From Kalmusia sp. IMI 367209 (lineage: Eukaryota; Ascomycota; Dothideomycetes; Pleosporales; Didymosphaeriaceae), in assembly GCA_027946365.1 (NCBI GenBank), contig JAPEUQ010000006.1, forward strand, positions 1,984,001-2,048,000: a stretch of DNA of 64,000 nt, written 5' to 3'. Positions within the stretch are counted from its first letter, which is position 1. Each line of letters begins with the position of its first letter. Positions 22,614 to 35,300 of the stretch are shown piece after piece. The notes beneath the pieces are model-generated. The model was not told the origin of the DNA. It searched no databases and saw only the letters and a list, made by a program, of their open reading frames with translations. Both the position numbers and the translations under genes were made by a program.

Positions 22614-22801
22614 ACTGGTGGAACATGGAAGGCTTTTGATTGTTTGGGATTCAGATTCGAACATGTCTATTTGACTTTTTTTTTGATATCGTGGACGCTC
22701 ATCGGAAAGAGAGCCATTGCATCATGAGGCCAGATGACTGGCTGTACGCTATGGGATGCTAAAGCATCGAGGTTCAACTAAGAGTAAAGTAATTTTTCAA
22801 C

Positions 22802-24286
22802 TTAACCCTTCGCAGCACCAGCCTTGATGAGCATGATATCGCCATCCTCGACGACGTACTCTTTGCCTTTGGTCATGACCTTACCCTTCGCTTTAACTGA
22901 CGCTTCGTCACCCTCCTCCCTCATCACCTTGTAGTTGTACACGACCGCCTGAATGAACGTCTTCTCGAAGTCACCATGAATGACACCTGCAGCCTGCGGC
23001 GCCTTGGTACCATTCCGTATCGTCCATTGCCTGACCTCGTCGGTACCGGTTGTGAAGAAACTGCCTAGGTTGAGGGCCTTGCGCATGGTAGTCACGATCT
23101 TGGGCAGCGCAGACTTTGTGCCTAGAGTTTCCAATTCCTTGGCCATCTCCTCTTCAGTCATAGCGCCGAGGCGCTCTTCTAGCGAGACGGACACGGGGAT
23201 GACTGGGTCGCCCTCGGCGTTCTCCTTCACCCACTGGGCGATTTTGGGAAGATGCTTGTTCTTCTGGCGGATGTAGTCCTTCTCGCTGAGATTGACGAGG
23301 AAGACGACTGGCTTGGCGGAGAGGAGGAAGAGAGGATTGATGACTTCGACCTTTGAATGGTTAGCACGACACTCTCATTGAAGCATACGACGAGAGGTAT
23401 GTAGCAGAAGCAGAAGTCAGAGTCGGACGTCTTTTCATAACGCCCTGGCGTTAACAGGGCATCAAAGAGCTGGGATTATAGAGCAATCGCTCTTTGTCAT
23501 CTTTCGGAGGGTGTGGACATGGAAGAAAATTTTTCTGTCACATACCTGCTTGGGACTCCAGTTGCCCTTTCGCACGTCCTTGCCTGCCTTGAGCATCTCA
23601 AGGATTTGCTCAACGGTAGCTTGCTCCTCCTTTAGCTTCTTCATCTCCAAGCTCTGGCCGCCTCTCCGTGTCTCCTTGACGAGCTTCTCGTGAGCCTTCT
23701 CGACGAACTCGATGTCCTTGAGGCGCAACTCCTCGCTGATGATGTTCAAGTCACGAACGGGGTCGACGTCACCCTCAACGTGAATGATCTCAGCATCGTC
23801 GAAACATCGAACGACCTGGAAGATGGCATCGACGGCGCGAATGTGTGACAAGAAGGCGTTTCCGAGACCAGCACCAGTAGACGCGCCCTTGGTGAGACCG
23901 GCGATGTCGTACACGGTCAAATTGGCAGGCACGACCGACTTGGGCTTGTAGTGCTCGACGAGCCAGTCGAAGCGCTCGTCAGGTACGATGACACGAGCTT
24001 CTTCAGGGTCGATTGTGGCATATGGAAAGTTCTGCGCTTGTCAGTGCGAGCCCACATCTGATTCAGGAATTGCAACTTACGGCAGGGTTACCAAGATGGC
24101 ACTTGGTGATTGCCTGGAACAGCGTCGATTTACCGACGTTCGCAAGCCCAACCTGGCGTCTACTGTTAACGTGAGAACGTGACAACCAACGACGCGAGGG
24201 CTCCTACTCACGATGCCGCTCTTGAGACTGTTGCCTGGCCGACCGAGGAGGATCTTCTCCTCTACCACCTGCTTTTTGGGAGGCAT
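22802..24286 (-). CDS. OLA1: Obg-like ATPase 1 (Ola1/YchF family)
   Basis: Four exons (22802-23350, 23546-24031, 24081-24152, 24212-24286) give 393 aa, the usual family length. The start [11 protein letters not shown] is chosen because no in-frame ATG lies upstream. The P-loop is GLANVGKST, and [18 protein letters not shown] holds the G3 region. An unusual G4 (NLSEKD instead of NKxD) explains why this family prefers ATP. The C-terminal TGS-like domain contains [19 protein letters not shown]. Ola1 is a conserved cytosolic ATPase that binds ribosomes and tunes translation under stress. Intron 3 is longer (195 nt) than the others (49-59 nt). Confidence 0.93.
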
Positions 24287-24933
24287 CTTCTTCGGCTTTG
24301 CACCTCTGGCGTAGCTGCGGATAGCAGTCAAGGTGATGCGAAGGGTGGGTGAAAAATTAGTGCGGAATGTGGCAGAAAAGTCGAGCGCAGTACTTGCTGC
24401 GGGTCGAGAAAAGGCGGGTATCACAGAACAAAAGGAAAAGGCAAAGTGCCTGGTGGGGGGCGTGGTGGTGGAGGGGTAGCGGAGAGAAGCCTGCACTTGC
24501 AGCAGGCTCTCTCTGCAAAAACGGCTTTTCAGTGGTCGGGCTTCGGGCTGCTAGGAATTCGGTTGGTGGTACAGTTTTTGCCTTATGTAATTCCGCTAAC
24601 TGCCTTTGGTCAGCTCGCTAGCCGCCGCGCGGTGTGAGCTCTGATCTAGACGAGCAACAATGAACCCTCCCCCGCATACTTGACCTCGTTCCCTCTCCTG
24701 AAGGGCTGGTCCCGTCTTGCACCCTTCGCACGTCCTTCTTCCTCGCAGTCCTATTCATCTTTTTAGCGTTTGCATCTTCAATCACTTTCAATCGATACCC
24801 ATGATCCTCACTGCTCCGTACTATAGATAGCTGCTCGCGTGAGCCGTCGAGCGAAGAAAACGCAATATCGCCGAACGAATCTCTGTACCTTTTGGGTAGT
24901 TACAATTCCTTACGACAGGCGATACACTGCAAC
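24287..24933. promoter_or_regulatory. Divergent promoter region, OLA1 and PPPDE peptidase genes
   Basis: 647 bp between divergent start codons. Pyrimidine-rich on the plus strand before 24780. An open frame continues upstream of the OLA1 ATG to about 24496 but has no ATG of its own, so I treat it as 5' UTR. Confidence 0.5.
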
Positions 24934-25788
24934 ATGTCTTCATCCAGCCGTCCACACCCTACGCGCAAGAGCTCCGCCAACCACCGCAATACGTTGTCAC
25001 TTCAAAAGACCGAGATCAAGATACATATTTATGACCTACTACCTCCCGGGAAGATATCTACAGTACTGTGGGCTATCGGTAGCTCCCTCCTACACTCTGG
25101 TGTTGTTATTGGCGACCGGGAGTATGCTTATGGAGGTCACGACCAGCGGGGCGTCAGTGGGGTCTACTATACAAAGCCTGGCCAAGAACCTCCAGGTGGC
25201 ACATTTCGACAAGCACTCCTACACGGTTTCTCCTTTCGACCACAAGAGGAGCTGGATTCGATAATACACGAAGTAAGGAATACTTTCACGATATATCAAG
25301 ACCTCGTTTAACATGTCCAGGCCTCTCAAGAGTTTATGGGCGCCTCGTACAACCTCCTCACCAAAAACTGCAACCACTTCACCTCCTACCTCTGCCAGAA
25401 GCTCACCGGCCGCTCCGCGCCAAGCTGGCTCAACCGCGCCGCTAGCATAGGCGTAGCTCTCCCATGCGTCGTACCACGGGAATGGATTGCGCCACCGGAT
25501 CATGATACTGCGGATGGAGAGCTCCTTGACGAGGACTTTGAAGACGAAAGATCGTCTATGCTCCGACACGACCAGAGACGGCGGATGCGCGCCTCCGAGG
25601 ATGACATGGAGAGCTGGGAGGCGGAGGCGGAGAGGATACCTAGCTTTAGCGGTGGAAGTGAGCAAAGAAGCGCAAGAGGGCATCCTAGGCATTCGACCGG
25701 AGATTATGCACCACGAGTTGTCAAGGACACAAACAATCGCGAGATTCCTCCAGCGGAGAGAGCCCCGTTGCCGAAGCGAATGACATGA
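24934..25788 (+). CDS. PPPDE (DeSI-like) thiol isopeptidase
   Basis: Two exons (24934-25272 and 25321-25788) joined by a 48-nt intron give 268 aa. The PPPDE fold is recognised from IKIHIYDLLPPGK, the catalytic His in SSLLHSGVVIGDREYAYGG and the catalytic Cys in YNLLTKNCNHFTSYLC, which is followed by PSWLNRAA. These residues form the His-Cys pair of the permuted papain fold of DeSI enzymes, which remove SUMO or ubiquitin. The region after about residue 160 is acidic and basic low-complexity sequence (DFEDERSSMLRHDQ) and is probably disordered. No signal or membrane segment is seen, so a cytosolic or nuclear location is likely. The preferred modifier cannot be told from sequence. Confidence 0.88.
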
Positions 25789-25993
25789 ACCCCGTCTGGA
25801 ATGTCTTGAATTTGATATGTGCCGACCTGATGATACAGCTTGTATATACTACAATGTGCCTGTACTCCGATAATGCGATATGGTACAAGTTTTCTCCCAC
25901 AATGCACAAGATAGTTGCATTGCACCCAAGAAACGCAAACGGCAAGCAGAGCTCTTGCCGTACAAATGGTATCCTCTGCCTGAGTGTATGATC

Positions 25994-26635
25994 TTAGCCC
26001 AACCTCCTCGGCTTCTTGCTCCTCGTTCCACCAAATTTTAGCCTCGTTGAATCACTCAGCTTCTGAATCAACGGCCGAATGTCCTTTCCCTCACTACCTA
26101 GTATCGCCTTCGTCACGGCCTCTCTCCCTTGCCCAAATCCTCTGTATATCAATTCGATCTCCTTGATCTTCGGTAGCCAGCCCATGTCCTTGATGCGCAA
26201 CATAACAAAAGCCGCTAGTTGATACGCCGCGTCGTAGCTCCCCCGTCCCGCCTTCTTGAACCCAATGTTTCCGCAGGAGACTGAGACCATAGGGTTGCGC
26301 GAAGGATCGGTCAGAGTGATGTGCGTGTTGTGCTTGTGCGCGTAGACGTGCAGGTGGTGTTTCTTATCTTCTTGCCATTCGCCCGTTGCCAGACCTTGAA
26401 GGACGGACTCGCTTTGGTTCGGGATGACGCTACCAATGCTACCCATACGGGAGAAGCTTCTTTCGATGTTGTCGAAGCTCTTGTTGAAGCCTTCGAGGCT
26501 TGGGGTCTTAGGAGCGGCCGTGAGCGCACGGGTCTGAGAGAGGGGTCGGGCGGCCGTGGAAGAGAGCGAGGTGCGACATGAGGCGCAGACGGAGCGGAAA
26601 GCGCGCAGTGTTGTGAAGTTGCCCATGCTGGCCAT
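25994..26635 (-). CDS. MRPS18: Mitochondrial small-subunit ribosomal protein uS11m
   Basis: A single exon of 213 aa from the ATG at 26635. The N-terminus is a mitochondrial presequence (MASMGNFTTLRAFRSVCASC, then SSTAARPLSQTRAL). The uS11 domain occupies the C-terminal 120 residues: HLHVYAHKHNTHITLTDP, then VSVSCGNIGFKKAGRGSYDA, then the RGFGQGREAVTKAI loop that contacts rRNA near the platform. The basic ending (GGTRSKKPRRLG) is the usual uS11 tail. The yeast mitochondrial counterpart is Mrps18. It is divergently placed 232 bp from TIM44, so the two mitochondrial genes may share a promoter. Confidence 0.9.
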   Translation of the reverse strand: MASMGNFTTLRAFRSVCASCRTSLSSTAARPLSQTRALTAAPKTPSLEGFNKSFDNIERSFSRMGSIGSVIPNQSESVLQGLATGEWQEDKKHHLHVYAHKHNTHITLTDPSRNPMVSVSCGNIGFKKAGRGSYDAAYQLAAFVMLRIKDMGWLPKIKEIELIYRGFGQGREAVTKAILGSEGKDIRPLIQKLSDSTRLKFGGTRSKKPRRLG

Positions 26636-26867
26636 ATTGGAGGGGATCAATGGGGTGGCCCAGCTAGGGTGCGATGGGGGTCGTTGTCGAAGGTTGTAGA
26701 AAAGTTAGGCGCGGAAGGTCCGAGCGCCGATGGTGCTTTCCGAAAAGAAATCTCGCCGCCTGCGCTCTTCATCCCTCCGTCGCGCCCATTGAACGTTCGC
26801 TCTGCATCTTCTGGGTGGATTGATATTTCGTTCTATCATACCGTCACATCATCTCTCTGAGCATAGG

Positions 26868-28579
26868 ATGAGACCGTCAACGGCAAACACATTGGCCAGG
26901 GCCCGATGGAGCGTTCAGTCGTCTCCGGCGAGCATTCACGGACGAGCAGCCGCATATAGACGGATATCCACAGCGCCTTTGACTTCGCGGTCGTCAGCAA
27001 CTTCACAAAGCTCGTTCTCGACCCCGAATGTTCAGGCTTCCCCTTTGCTCTTCCTTAGGAGCGACTTCCTACCCCAGGACGTCCTTTTCCGAACCACCTC
27101 CGCATACGCCCGCCAATTTTCCTCTCGCTCAGCGCTGTTCCAACAAGCACAGAAGCAGCCTGAAGCTGATGTGAGAGACACTGGAGCGGGCCCACAATCG
27201 CAATCTAAGCAATCTGCGACATCGGAGGGTGCCGCGGGAGAGGCAGCAGGCGATCAGGGCAAAGAGAGGAAGGCAGGAGAGGAGGACTCTGGCGAACAGA
27301 AAGAAGGAGAGGAAGGGAAAAAGGAGAAGAAGGACGACAAGCCTCCGCCACCACCCCACGGCGACAAGACGCCATGGCAGGTCTTCACGGAGACGCTGAA
27401 GACTGAATTTCAGGCCTCCAAAGAATGGAATGACTCTACAAAGCAACTATCTGCAGGCGTAAACGACTTCACACAAAATCCCCGCGTACAAAAGGCTAGG
27501 GATACATACTCGAAGGTCACGGATGCGGCTACAACCACAACTGCTGAAGCACTAAAGACCACCGGTAGGGCCATTGGTCAAGGTGCGGCGTGGACATGGG
27601 AGACAACTCCTGTGAAGGGTGTGCGCAAGGTCGCGAACGTGACTGGATCTGGCATTGAATTTGTCACGCGACCCGTGCGTCAGTCTAAAGCTTTCCAAGC
27701 CGTCAAGGAGACGGTCGATGACGGCAGCTCGTCAAGATACGGAGGCTGGATCGAGAAGGAGGAGCGTAGGAAGAGGAGAGAGCTGAGAGAACTCAACGAG
27801 CTCCAGAGGACAGGAGGGAAAAGGCCAGAGGGGCCGATGGAAGAAGACCCCGAGTAAGAGAGCACCGTCACCCCTCACCACTTTTTTGCTAATCATAATT
27901 CAGTGCTGGTACCAACGTTACTCTCCACAAAGATGCCAAATATAAGGAGATATGGCGAGACTTCAAGGATAACTCCCCGCTTATGCGACGATTCTCGAGC
28001 ATGAAGGATACCTATAATGAGTCGGAGAACCCGCTTATCTCGACTGCACGCAGTATTTCCGATCGCTTTACTGGTTTCTTCGCGGAGAACGAAACAGCCA
28101 TGGTCATCAAGAAGTTCCGCGAGATGGAGCCTAATTTCCAACTCGAACCATTCCTGACCGAAATGCGCGAGTACATCCTTCCAGAGGTCCTGGATGCTTA
28201 TGTGAAGGGCGATACCGAGGTCCTAAAGCTCTGGCTTTCCGCTGCTCAATACTCAGTGTATGCGGCGCTCATGCAGCAGTACACGACAGCAGGTCTTAAG
28301 TCGGACGGCAAGATCGTGGATATCCGGAACGTTGATATCTTGAACGCCAAGTTGTTGGAGCCTGGTGAGATTCCCGTCTTCATCATCACTTGCAGGACGC
28401 AAGAAGTCCATACCTATAGGAACAAGAAGACCGGAGAACTTGCAGCCGGAATGGACGACAAGGTTCAGCAAGTCACATACGCCATCGGTGTGACGAGGAT
28501 ACCCGAAGACGTCAGCAACCCTGAGACGAGAGGATGGCGCTTCATTGAACTACAAAAGAGCGCTAGAGATTACTACTGA
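26868..28579 (+). CDS. TIM44: Mitochondrial import motor subunit Tim44
   Basis: Two exons (26868-27853 and 27904-28579) give 553 aa in phase. Residues 1-100 are an Arg/Ser presequence region (YARQFSSRSALFQQ). A Lys/Glu-rich linker and PPPPPHGDKTPW follow. The Tim44 core then appears: TPWQVFTETLKTEFQASKEW, then a KVTDAATTTTAEALK helix. In exon 2 come the membrane-associating helices and the C-terminal lipid-binding domain (AMVIKKFREMEPNF, EPFLTEMREYILPEVLDAY, IPVFIITCRTQEVH). Tim44 recruits mtHsp70 to the TIM23 channel on the matrix side. Its length is somewhat above yeast Tim44 because of the linker. Confidence 0.93.
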
Positions 28580-29352
28580 TGCACTCGCTCTCCATCAGCG
28601 TTCGTGGCCGCATTGTACCAAAACTTTGTTTCTTGACATCTGTCTTCATAGTCTCTCATCTGGCACTGGCGGTCTTTCGGCATCTTCAGGCGTCTTCAAA
28701 AGGTCACTTTGTTCTGGCTCTTTTTGATTTGTTTTACTACTGCTCTCCATTCGGAGGTAATTTCCCTTCATTCGCACATTGCTCATTCGGAAGTGGCACG
28801 ACGTACGTTGATGGGGGGTCTTCAACGTTGATATGCTACGATACACTTCCCCACTCTTATGCTTGTATATTATTTTGGAAGATGATGGGAAGGATGGATA
28901 CTGGGTCGTAGAATATGTAGAGTGTACAGTGCGGGCTGGTCTGGTCTGGTCCTGGAGATGAAGAATGAAGATGATACCACTGAACAAGTATGTTGGCCTC
29001 GTAAATGTAGTATTCCAGTGACGTTGACATCACTCCGTTCAATCTGTGAATGACACCATTGTCAAACTAGAATCAACGCTACAAGAACCCCTTCTACTCA
29101 TGAAAAAAAAGAAAAGGTTCTAAAGTCTCGGCCGAGGACGTACCAGATTATCGCAATTCCCTATTGTCATCTCCGTACCCTCGCCGCGTCGCAACACAAA
29201 TCGGCGCCCTCGGACGCAGACCCTGAGCCGAGGCAAAACGCCAAAACCACCGACGCCGCGCGCCTTGCAGCCCTAGCCCTCCGTTCACCGCCAACATTAT
29301 CGCATAACGCAACGCTTCCAGTGCCGTCTAGCGGCTCTTGGGTGTGGAGACC
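28580..29352. other. Intergenic region between TIM44 and thioesterase genes
   Basis: About 770 bp. The first half is probably the TIM44 3' UTR. The second half, with a purine run at 29101-29117, is probably the promoter of the thioesterase gene. No supported gene. Confidence 0.5.
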
Positions 29353-30516
29353 ATGTATTCGTCCGCAAGGCCTGCCGCTTGCAGAAGTGCGGCGGTCGCG
29401 CTCGCCAGCTTAGGCCGGGGTGTTCGTGCTGTGGCGCCGGTCCGAAAAGATTTCCCGAGTATAAGTAGAGCGGAAGGGCGATGGTCGGAGGTTACGAGGA
29501 AAGATTTCGGAAGGGTTAGGTGGCAGAGTACAAGTTCTGAAGGTATGTGCATTGCTTCCGTCTCAATGCCTTTCGGCTGCTTGAATGGTGACAATACTAT
29601 GAACTGCGCGGGATTAGAAGCTGACGAAGGATGATGTAGCAAGCCGAACTCTCCTCTCCGAACGGCAACAGAGACAGCTCAAACGAAGGCTAAGAAGCCT
29701 CTCTATATCCGGCTTCCCATTACTCTCGCGCTATCACTCGTAACCTTCACCCTGGGCTTCACCATGGCCGCCGCGCCCGCTGCCCCCGCATTAAAGGACC
29801 TCATCACCCCGCCCACAGACGAAGAAACGCTCTCCCTCTTCACACCCTCGACGGAATCAGCCGCCGTGATCGAGAAGCAAATCTTCGAGCACCCGCTCAC
29901 GCGCTCGCTACTTCAGGACGAGAAATACACACCCAGCAGACCGCATCTGAAGATCCCGGCGCAATTGCGCGCGCAGAGCCTAACGGGGGGAACGCTATTA
30001 GGCGAGGATAAGATCGAGGTCCCGCCTCTACAGTTCTCCACTGAAGATGGCACCACATACGTCAGCCTCCAATACATCGGCACCGCGCTCTGCGGACATC
30101 CCGGTATAATTCATGGTGGACTTCTTGCCACTCTCCTCGATGAAGGGCTAGCAAGATGCTGTTTCCCCGCGCTACCGAACCGGGCTGCTGTGACGGCGAG
30201 TTTGAAGGTGGATTACAAGGCGCCGGCAATGGCTGGGCAGGTTCTGGTCTTGAGGGCTGAGACGACAAGGGTGGAGGGGAGGAAGGCGTGGGTTAAAGGG
30301 CGGTTGGAGACGTTGGTGGATGAGAGTAAGAGGGAGAAGCCGATTGTTGTGACGGAGGCGGAGGCGTTATATATTGAGCCGAAGATGGCAAAAGAGTATG
30401 AATTTAGTGAAGGGATAGAGGGGCGAGAGGAGTGCATTGGGAGGCGTTCATGGAGTCGATGGAGATTTATGAATAGACTTGAAGAAACGCGCTTGAGATC
30501 GAATAGATTCAGATAG
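29353..30516 (+). CDS. Membrane-anchored PaaI-type thioesterase (hotdog fold), probably mitochondrial
   Basis: Exon 1 starts at ATG 29353 and encodes a mitochondrial-type leader (MYSSARPAACRSAAVALASL, ending RWQSTSSE). Exon 2 (29640-30516) encodes a transmembrane helix (IRLPITLALSLVTFTLGFT). A hotdog thioesterase domain follows, with LCGHPGIIHGGLLATLLDEG as the catalytic helix region and RAAVTASLKVDYKAPAMAGQ as the next strands. The join needs care. The strongest donor, GTATGT at 29543, puts exon 2 out of frame by one base. A weaker donor, GTGCAT at 29547, restores phase and gives 356 aa. I annotate the gene on that basis. Similar fungal proteins are acyl-CoA thioesterases of unknown substrate. 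A deletion of one base is the alternative explanation. Confidence 0.75.
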
Positions 30517-31780
30517 TAATAGATATACTACATTTCGAGGCAGTGTTTCGCGGTCTGAATGTCTAATGATTGGTCGCATCGAACAAGTCTTCGCATGATC
30601 AGACAAAAGATCAGCTACAGTCTCAGCTTGATTTCCGACGTTAGCTATGGTTTGATTGAATGTTCTATGATACGCTTTTGTCTTATCGTATCATAATTAA
30701 AGTAGATTCGAGTTTTTCCTCGCCATTCAACGGGTTCTCCACCACACTACTGTTCTAAATCTCCACCACCGTCTCCCACAGCCTCAAATACCCGTTCTCA
30801 ATATACTCGACCACCGCGTTCAACCAAAAATTTAAACTAACGAATTACTGTCTTGAGGCTTTTCACTCTCAATCTCCAACTTTACGTCATTACTGACCCT
30901 TAGTCCTACTTTCGGGCCCCTTAACTACAGTCAAAGGGCTCCTGAAAAATGAGTGTCCTACTGCCCTACACAGCATGTCTTATTTGCACAAAGCCCGGTT
31001 TTCCTAGGCTGCTCGACCGTAATTTTTGCCATAATAGAAACTCTTCCACCCAATTTAACAATCAGAAAAACACAAGCAGCAGTTCCAATCATCAGGCCTC
31101 AGTTGTTGGCGAAGCGTGCACTATCTCCGGTGGTGCTTTCTGGAGGCTCTGCACATGAGAGTGTCAAAGAAAGCGGGTATCATATACGTAGACTCAATGC
31201 GGAGTATCAAATTGGCCATGCACTCAATGCTAGTTTGTTCGACTTTTGCTTTATGGTACTCAGCAATAGATCGCGAGAGACATGTTCAGTTTCTGCGGTG
31301 TCGTTGATATCGCCACTACCGTGCCAAGCGCTAGCCACATCTCCCAAGTCAACAGGCGGTGAATAGGTAGAAGTCTTTCCAATAATGTATAGCCACGGGG
31401 TTCAGGCGTCGATGCTTCCAATACACGTTCGGCTTTCTTAGCATTGCTGGTTGGTCGCTTTGTCCCAGCTCAATGGCACCTAGGCAACTTGCATAGGCCA
31501 ATCAACCACCTATATTCTAGAGAACGCAAAGACTGTCGGAATTTTCAACCCAAGATGCGGATATCATTTCATTATTTAAAAGCGCGCCCAGACACGAGAC
31601 TCTAATCTCTTGCCAGAATCACCCACCATGATGGAAAATGTAAGTTTCCCCTCGATCTCACATTTTCATTGACACTCTTCATACATACTGGTCAATCCAT
31701 ATACAAACTGCTCTTTTAGATTTTGAAGATACCAAAGTAGAGCATGCTTACTATGCTCGGCGACCTTTAGAGCCACTGAA
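30517..31780. other. Intergenic region opening the gene-poor stretch
   Basis: About 1.26 kb after the thioesterase gene. It has AT-rich parts. A short ATG ATG GAA AAT followed by GTAAGT at 31628-31645 could be a first exon of the next gene, but I cannot join it with confidence. Nothing else is recognised. Confidence 0.4.
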
Positions 31781-32301
31781 ATGGCTGAAACAATACGAAA
31801 ATTGTTGAAATGCAGCAATGGCAAATACTACCTGATGGGGGCCACAGACAACGAGAGTGGACTTGATATGTTAGATGGATTCAATCAAACGCCATGACTT
31901 CAGATTGCTAACCTTCGTTGCCAGAGTTTTACGAGACGACGTACGAGACCAAGAAAACCTTCAATGAACACAAGTATCAAATCATTGAGGCTTCCAATGT
32001 GGCTGATCCAAGCTCCAAGTATACCTTTACCAAGCAATTGAGAGGCACTGCTGTAAAGAACAGCATGAGCCTACGAGAGCTTGTTGCCCAAGTAGAGGAG
32101 AATGTAGCGCTTGAACCATGGGAGGGTAAACCTTACGGAAAAAATTGCCACCATCGCGCTCGAAAGATTTTAGTACATCTCAAAGAGAAGCTAGCGGAGG
32201 CTAGTGTAGTTCCCGATGAAGGTACCACTCCTGATAAAGGTCACAACGCCCCAGCTAGCAACCAAGAGCTCCTATTCGGACAAGACAGTAACCGATGTTA
32301 G
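31781..32301 (+). CDS. Small hypothetical protein with a GKNCHH motif
   Basis: Two exons (31781-31856 and 31925-32301) join in phase to 150 aa. The acceptor side is good (TTGCTAAC branch point, CCAG). The donor (GTGGAC) is weak. The first exon encodes MAETIRKLLKCSNGKYYLMG and the second encodes TTYETKKTFNEHKYQIIEAS, then VAQVEENVALEPWEGK and YGKNCHHRARKILVHLKEKL. A Cys-His-His placed at the start of a helix recalls papain-like or LRAT-like small proteins, but I cannot name a family. There is no signal peptide. It is the only plausible gene in the 12 kb between the thioesterase gene and xlnR. Both the start and the first intron are uncertain. Confidence 0.4.
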
Positions 32302-35300
32302 GAAGGGCAATAGTTGTACCAAGGTTTCAAGGACAGAACCAAAGTGAAGGGGTTGTAAATAAAGCCGTCAAGCTCACTCGGGCTCACGGACGGGGTCTCT
32401 TGGGTGCCACCATGAATGTCTTTAGTTATCTGAAACAGGGCGAGTATTTCGTTGTTGTGTGGAATGCCGGTGCTCTTAGTGGTCCCTCGGTATTCTGGTT
32501 GCAACTGGAGGTGCGGTCACTTTGATCCCGAAGTTAGACCTGACGAGAGACTTGTCTTCACAGTAACATTTCTTGGACTTACATGACTGAAGAAACGAGG
32601 GTTGCGTTACTTTGTATTATGCACATAATTGTTGTGATCTAAACATACAGCATCATATTCTAACTGTTCCTCCTTACGCTCTACTACTATAATATTTTTT
32701 TTTTCTCTTTTCTGGTGGGCGCATCTATTTAGTTCTAATGCATGAGTTTAATCATAATTCATGGGGATTGATCCGCATGTACCATAATCTATCATTTGTT
32801 TTTATTCTAATATTAGCAATATATGGTACCTTATAGGGCTACAATCAACGAATAATGAGCGGCTCATTTATATAGCTGAGATTATGACTGAAGATGCGAC
32901 TGAAAACAAAGCAGTGGACATCGCAGACGATGCACGACCAGACACGGTCGCACCTCCGCTCCTGCACTTCGAGTTCATTAAGCAAATTCTATGTTGCTCT
33001 CAACTCATTCACGCGAAATAGACCCTTTCAACACAAGTGACGCCCCTGAAATCGAAATGTTGCTTGCCAATATGGTCATCAAAATAGTAATCCTCAAGTG
33101 TTACATATGCGTTGACAAACAGCTTCTTTATGATATTCCGAGGGGTTTTCGACATCTGTACCATTTGCTGAACTAGAGCATTCAAACGGTGATAGTGTAA
33201 TGATCTATGTGCTTGCTCAGCGGGCTTTGTGATGAGGTGAAACAAGCACACCTCACAAAAAGAAATACGTTGAGGCTAGTCAAGCCTCACCATGCGAGGT
33301 GATTCGAAACTCATAATTTCAGCTAATTATATGCTTATAGCTAGCATGTACGTACGTCGCACCTTAACCTGTAAAAACACAAGAAAGATGTTCCTGAAGG
33401 CTTCTCATATGAAGCAGGGGAATGTTGATGTGAGTGGGATCTACGCGGGGCCTAAATGCAGTTATCATCGATCTGCTCATTGAGTACGTTTTAGGAATAT
33501 CTTCTTTGTTTTGTGAGCCACTCTCAGTACGTGAATGCTCCTTTTGCTCGAAAGGTGCGTAGGTAATATACATGCTCTAAAGTACTGTTTTTTATGGAAT
33601 CACTGTCAGAATAGTCATTCAATATGTAACGCCGACAAATAAGATGCATACAAGGTGGGGAGATTAATGAAGTACTTGCATGCGAACAAGACACTGGCAT
33701 CTTAACGTAACACTCAATACGACCAAAGTTGGCACAAGCACAAATTCGACTTAGCCAAAAATTAAACAGATGGAGCCTTGTCAAGGGTCGGGGTGTTTAA
33801 AAGAACATGGCTTCCAATATGGGCATGCTTACTGGCCATGAACATCTGAAAGCAATGGGACCGTAGAGCTGTAAAATGGTGAGCTGAATGAGATCCAACC
33901 GTCTCCTTTCGCTATCCAATGTATGATGTCTACACATCACACTTCCAGTACAGCATACAGGGTATCCCTGCAGTGGTTGGGCTAAGAACATACCCACGCA
34001 CCGCCTCCCTTGTTCGATTGATATGAAGTCCACGTATCCAAATAGCTTCCCTTATTTATTGAATGTTACTGCTGAGGAGTCTCGTCTCCTTGCAGTGATA
34101 GAATGGACACGACTTTTGCTGTTTTAACAGGCGTGTCCCAGCCGTCGAACGCCTAGATAATTCTCTCATCCATTTAACGTTTCGCGCGGTTCCTATTACA
34201 TCTGATATATCAGCTCAACACCTACTCATGGTGAACATGGCGCATCGGATACACCCACGGAAGCTATGAGCACATCCTCGGTGCAATACGACATGATCTT
34301 CACACGAGTCAGTCATGCGCATGGTCGGCACCTACAGTTAAGTCCGATGCATTGCGACCTTGGGCTGCTCTCCTCTCAAAAATAGTAATTTTCCATCATA
34401 TTTCGCCTCGCTCACTGGCTCTTTAACCTCCGATCTTTATTTTTTTCGAAGGGTTCTGCGTCGGCCTTGCTCACGAGATAGGGTTGTGTGCCGGAGAATT
34501 CGAATTCGCCCGATGCTGATTCGTGGAAGAACTGCATTGCAGCAAGCCACAAGACGGCAATGCAAGGGCACATGCGGATACCGGACGTTTAAAATGTGCT
34601 CGTCTGTCTTTTGAACAAGGAAGGTCCTTCTGAGTTGGATTTTTAGATTCGAAGAGAAAAGAGCTGGTTGTCGGCGGAATGGCTCCGAGAGGATTGGAGG
34701 GAAAAGTACTGGATATCGTGTGGGTGAGAAAAAGAGAACCAGGAAGTGATCTCGTGTGGTTAGGAATCCTCCAGATGTTTGAACATAATGTTGGACTCCC
34801 CTTCCAAGGCCTCCATGACAGCATTCGCTGTGGACTTTCACTCTTTGGATAGAAACCGACAAGCCCACCCCGCAGGCCTCCTTACGCACGGCTTTTACCA
34901 GGATCGTTCGCCTTTGCTAGATGTTTCCAGGTCGCAGTATGGTCAGGCCAGCTCCATGCAGAGGAGCGCTTCTATGAGTCAAGAGTAATGGAGTAATCGT
35001 CTGGTGTTGGTATTTATGGCAGCCACATGATGGCCAAGTTGAAGCAATCGACATGTATGCAGATGTTCGTCAATGCAACTCTGGCTTGAACGGCTCGACA
35101 GAGGGGCGATATGGACCTCGTGGAGACACGCAAAAGTGCAGGAAGAACTCACTAAAGTCGTCGATGTCACCTTTACAGCACCAGCTGCAACATGGCCTCC
35201 AGACTATCGCGCAGCCCTCTGCGCAACTCCTGCTCTTCTAGCCCATCTTTTGTGCGGTACGGCTTGACCTTGTCATATGAAATTCAAGTATTCGTAGCGC

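Noticed and set aside
24287..24496. In-frame extension upstream of OLA1 that resembles a mitochondrial presequence
   Set aside because: It contains no ATG (it opens at a GTG codon) and could equally be 5' UTR or intron; not enough to claim a second isoform.
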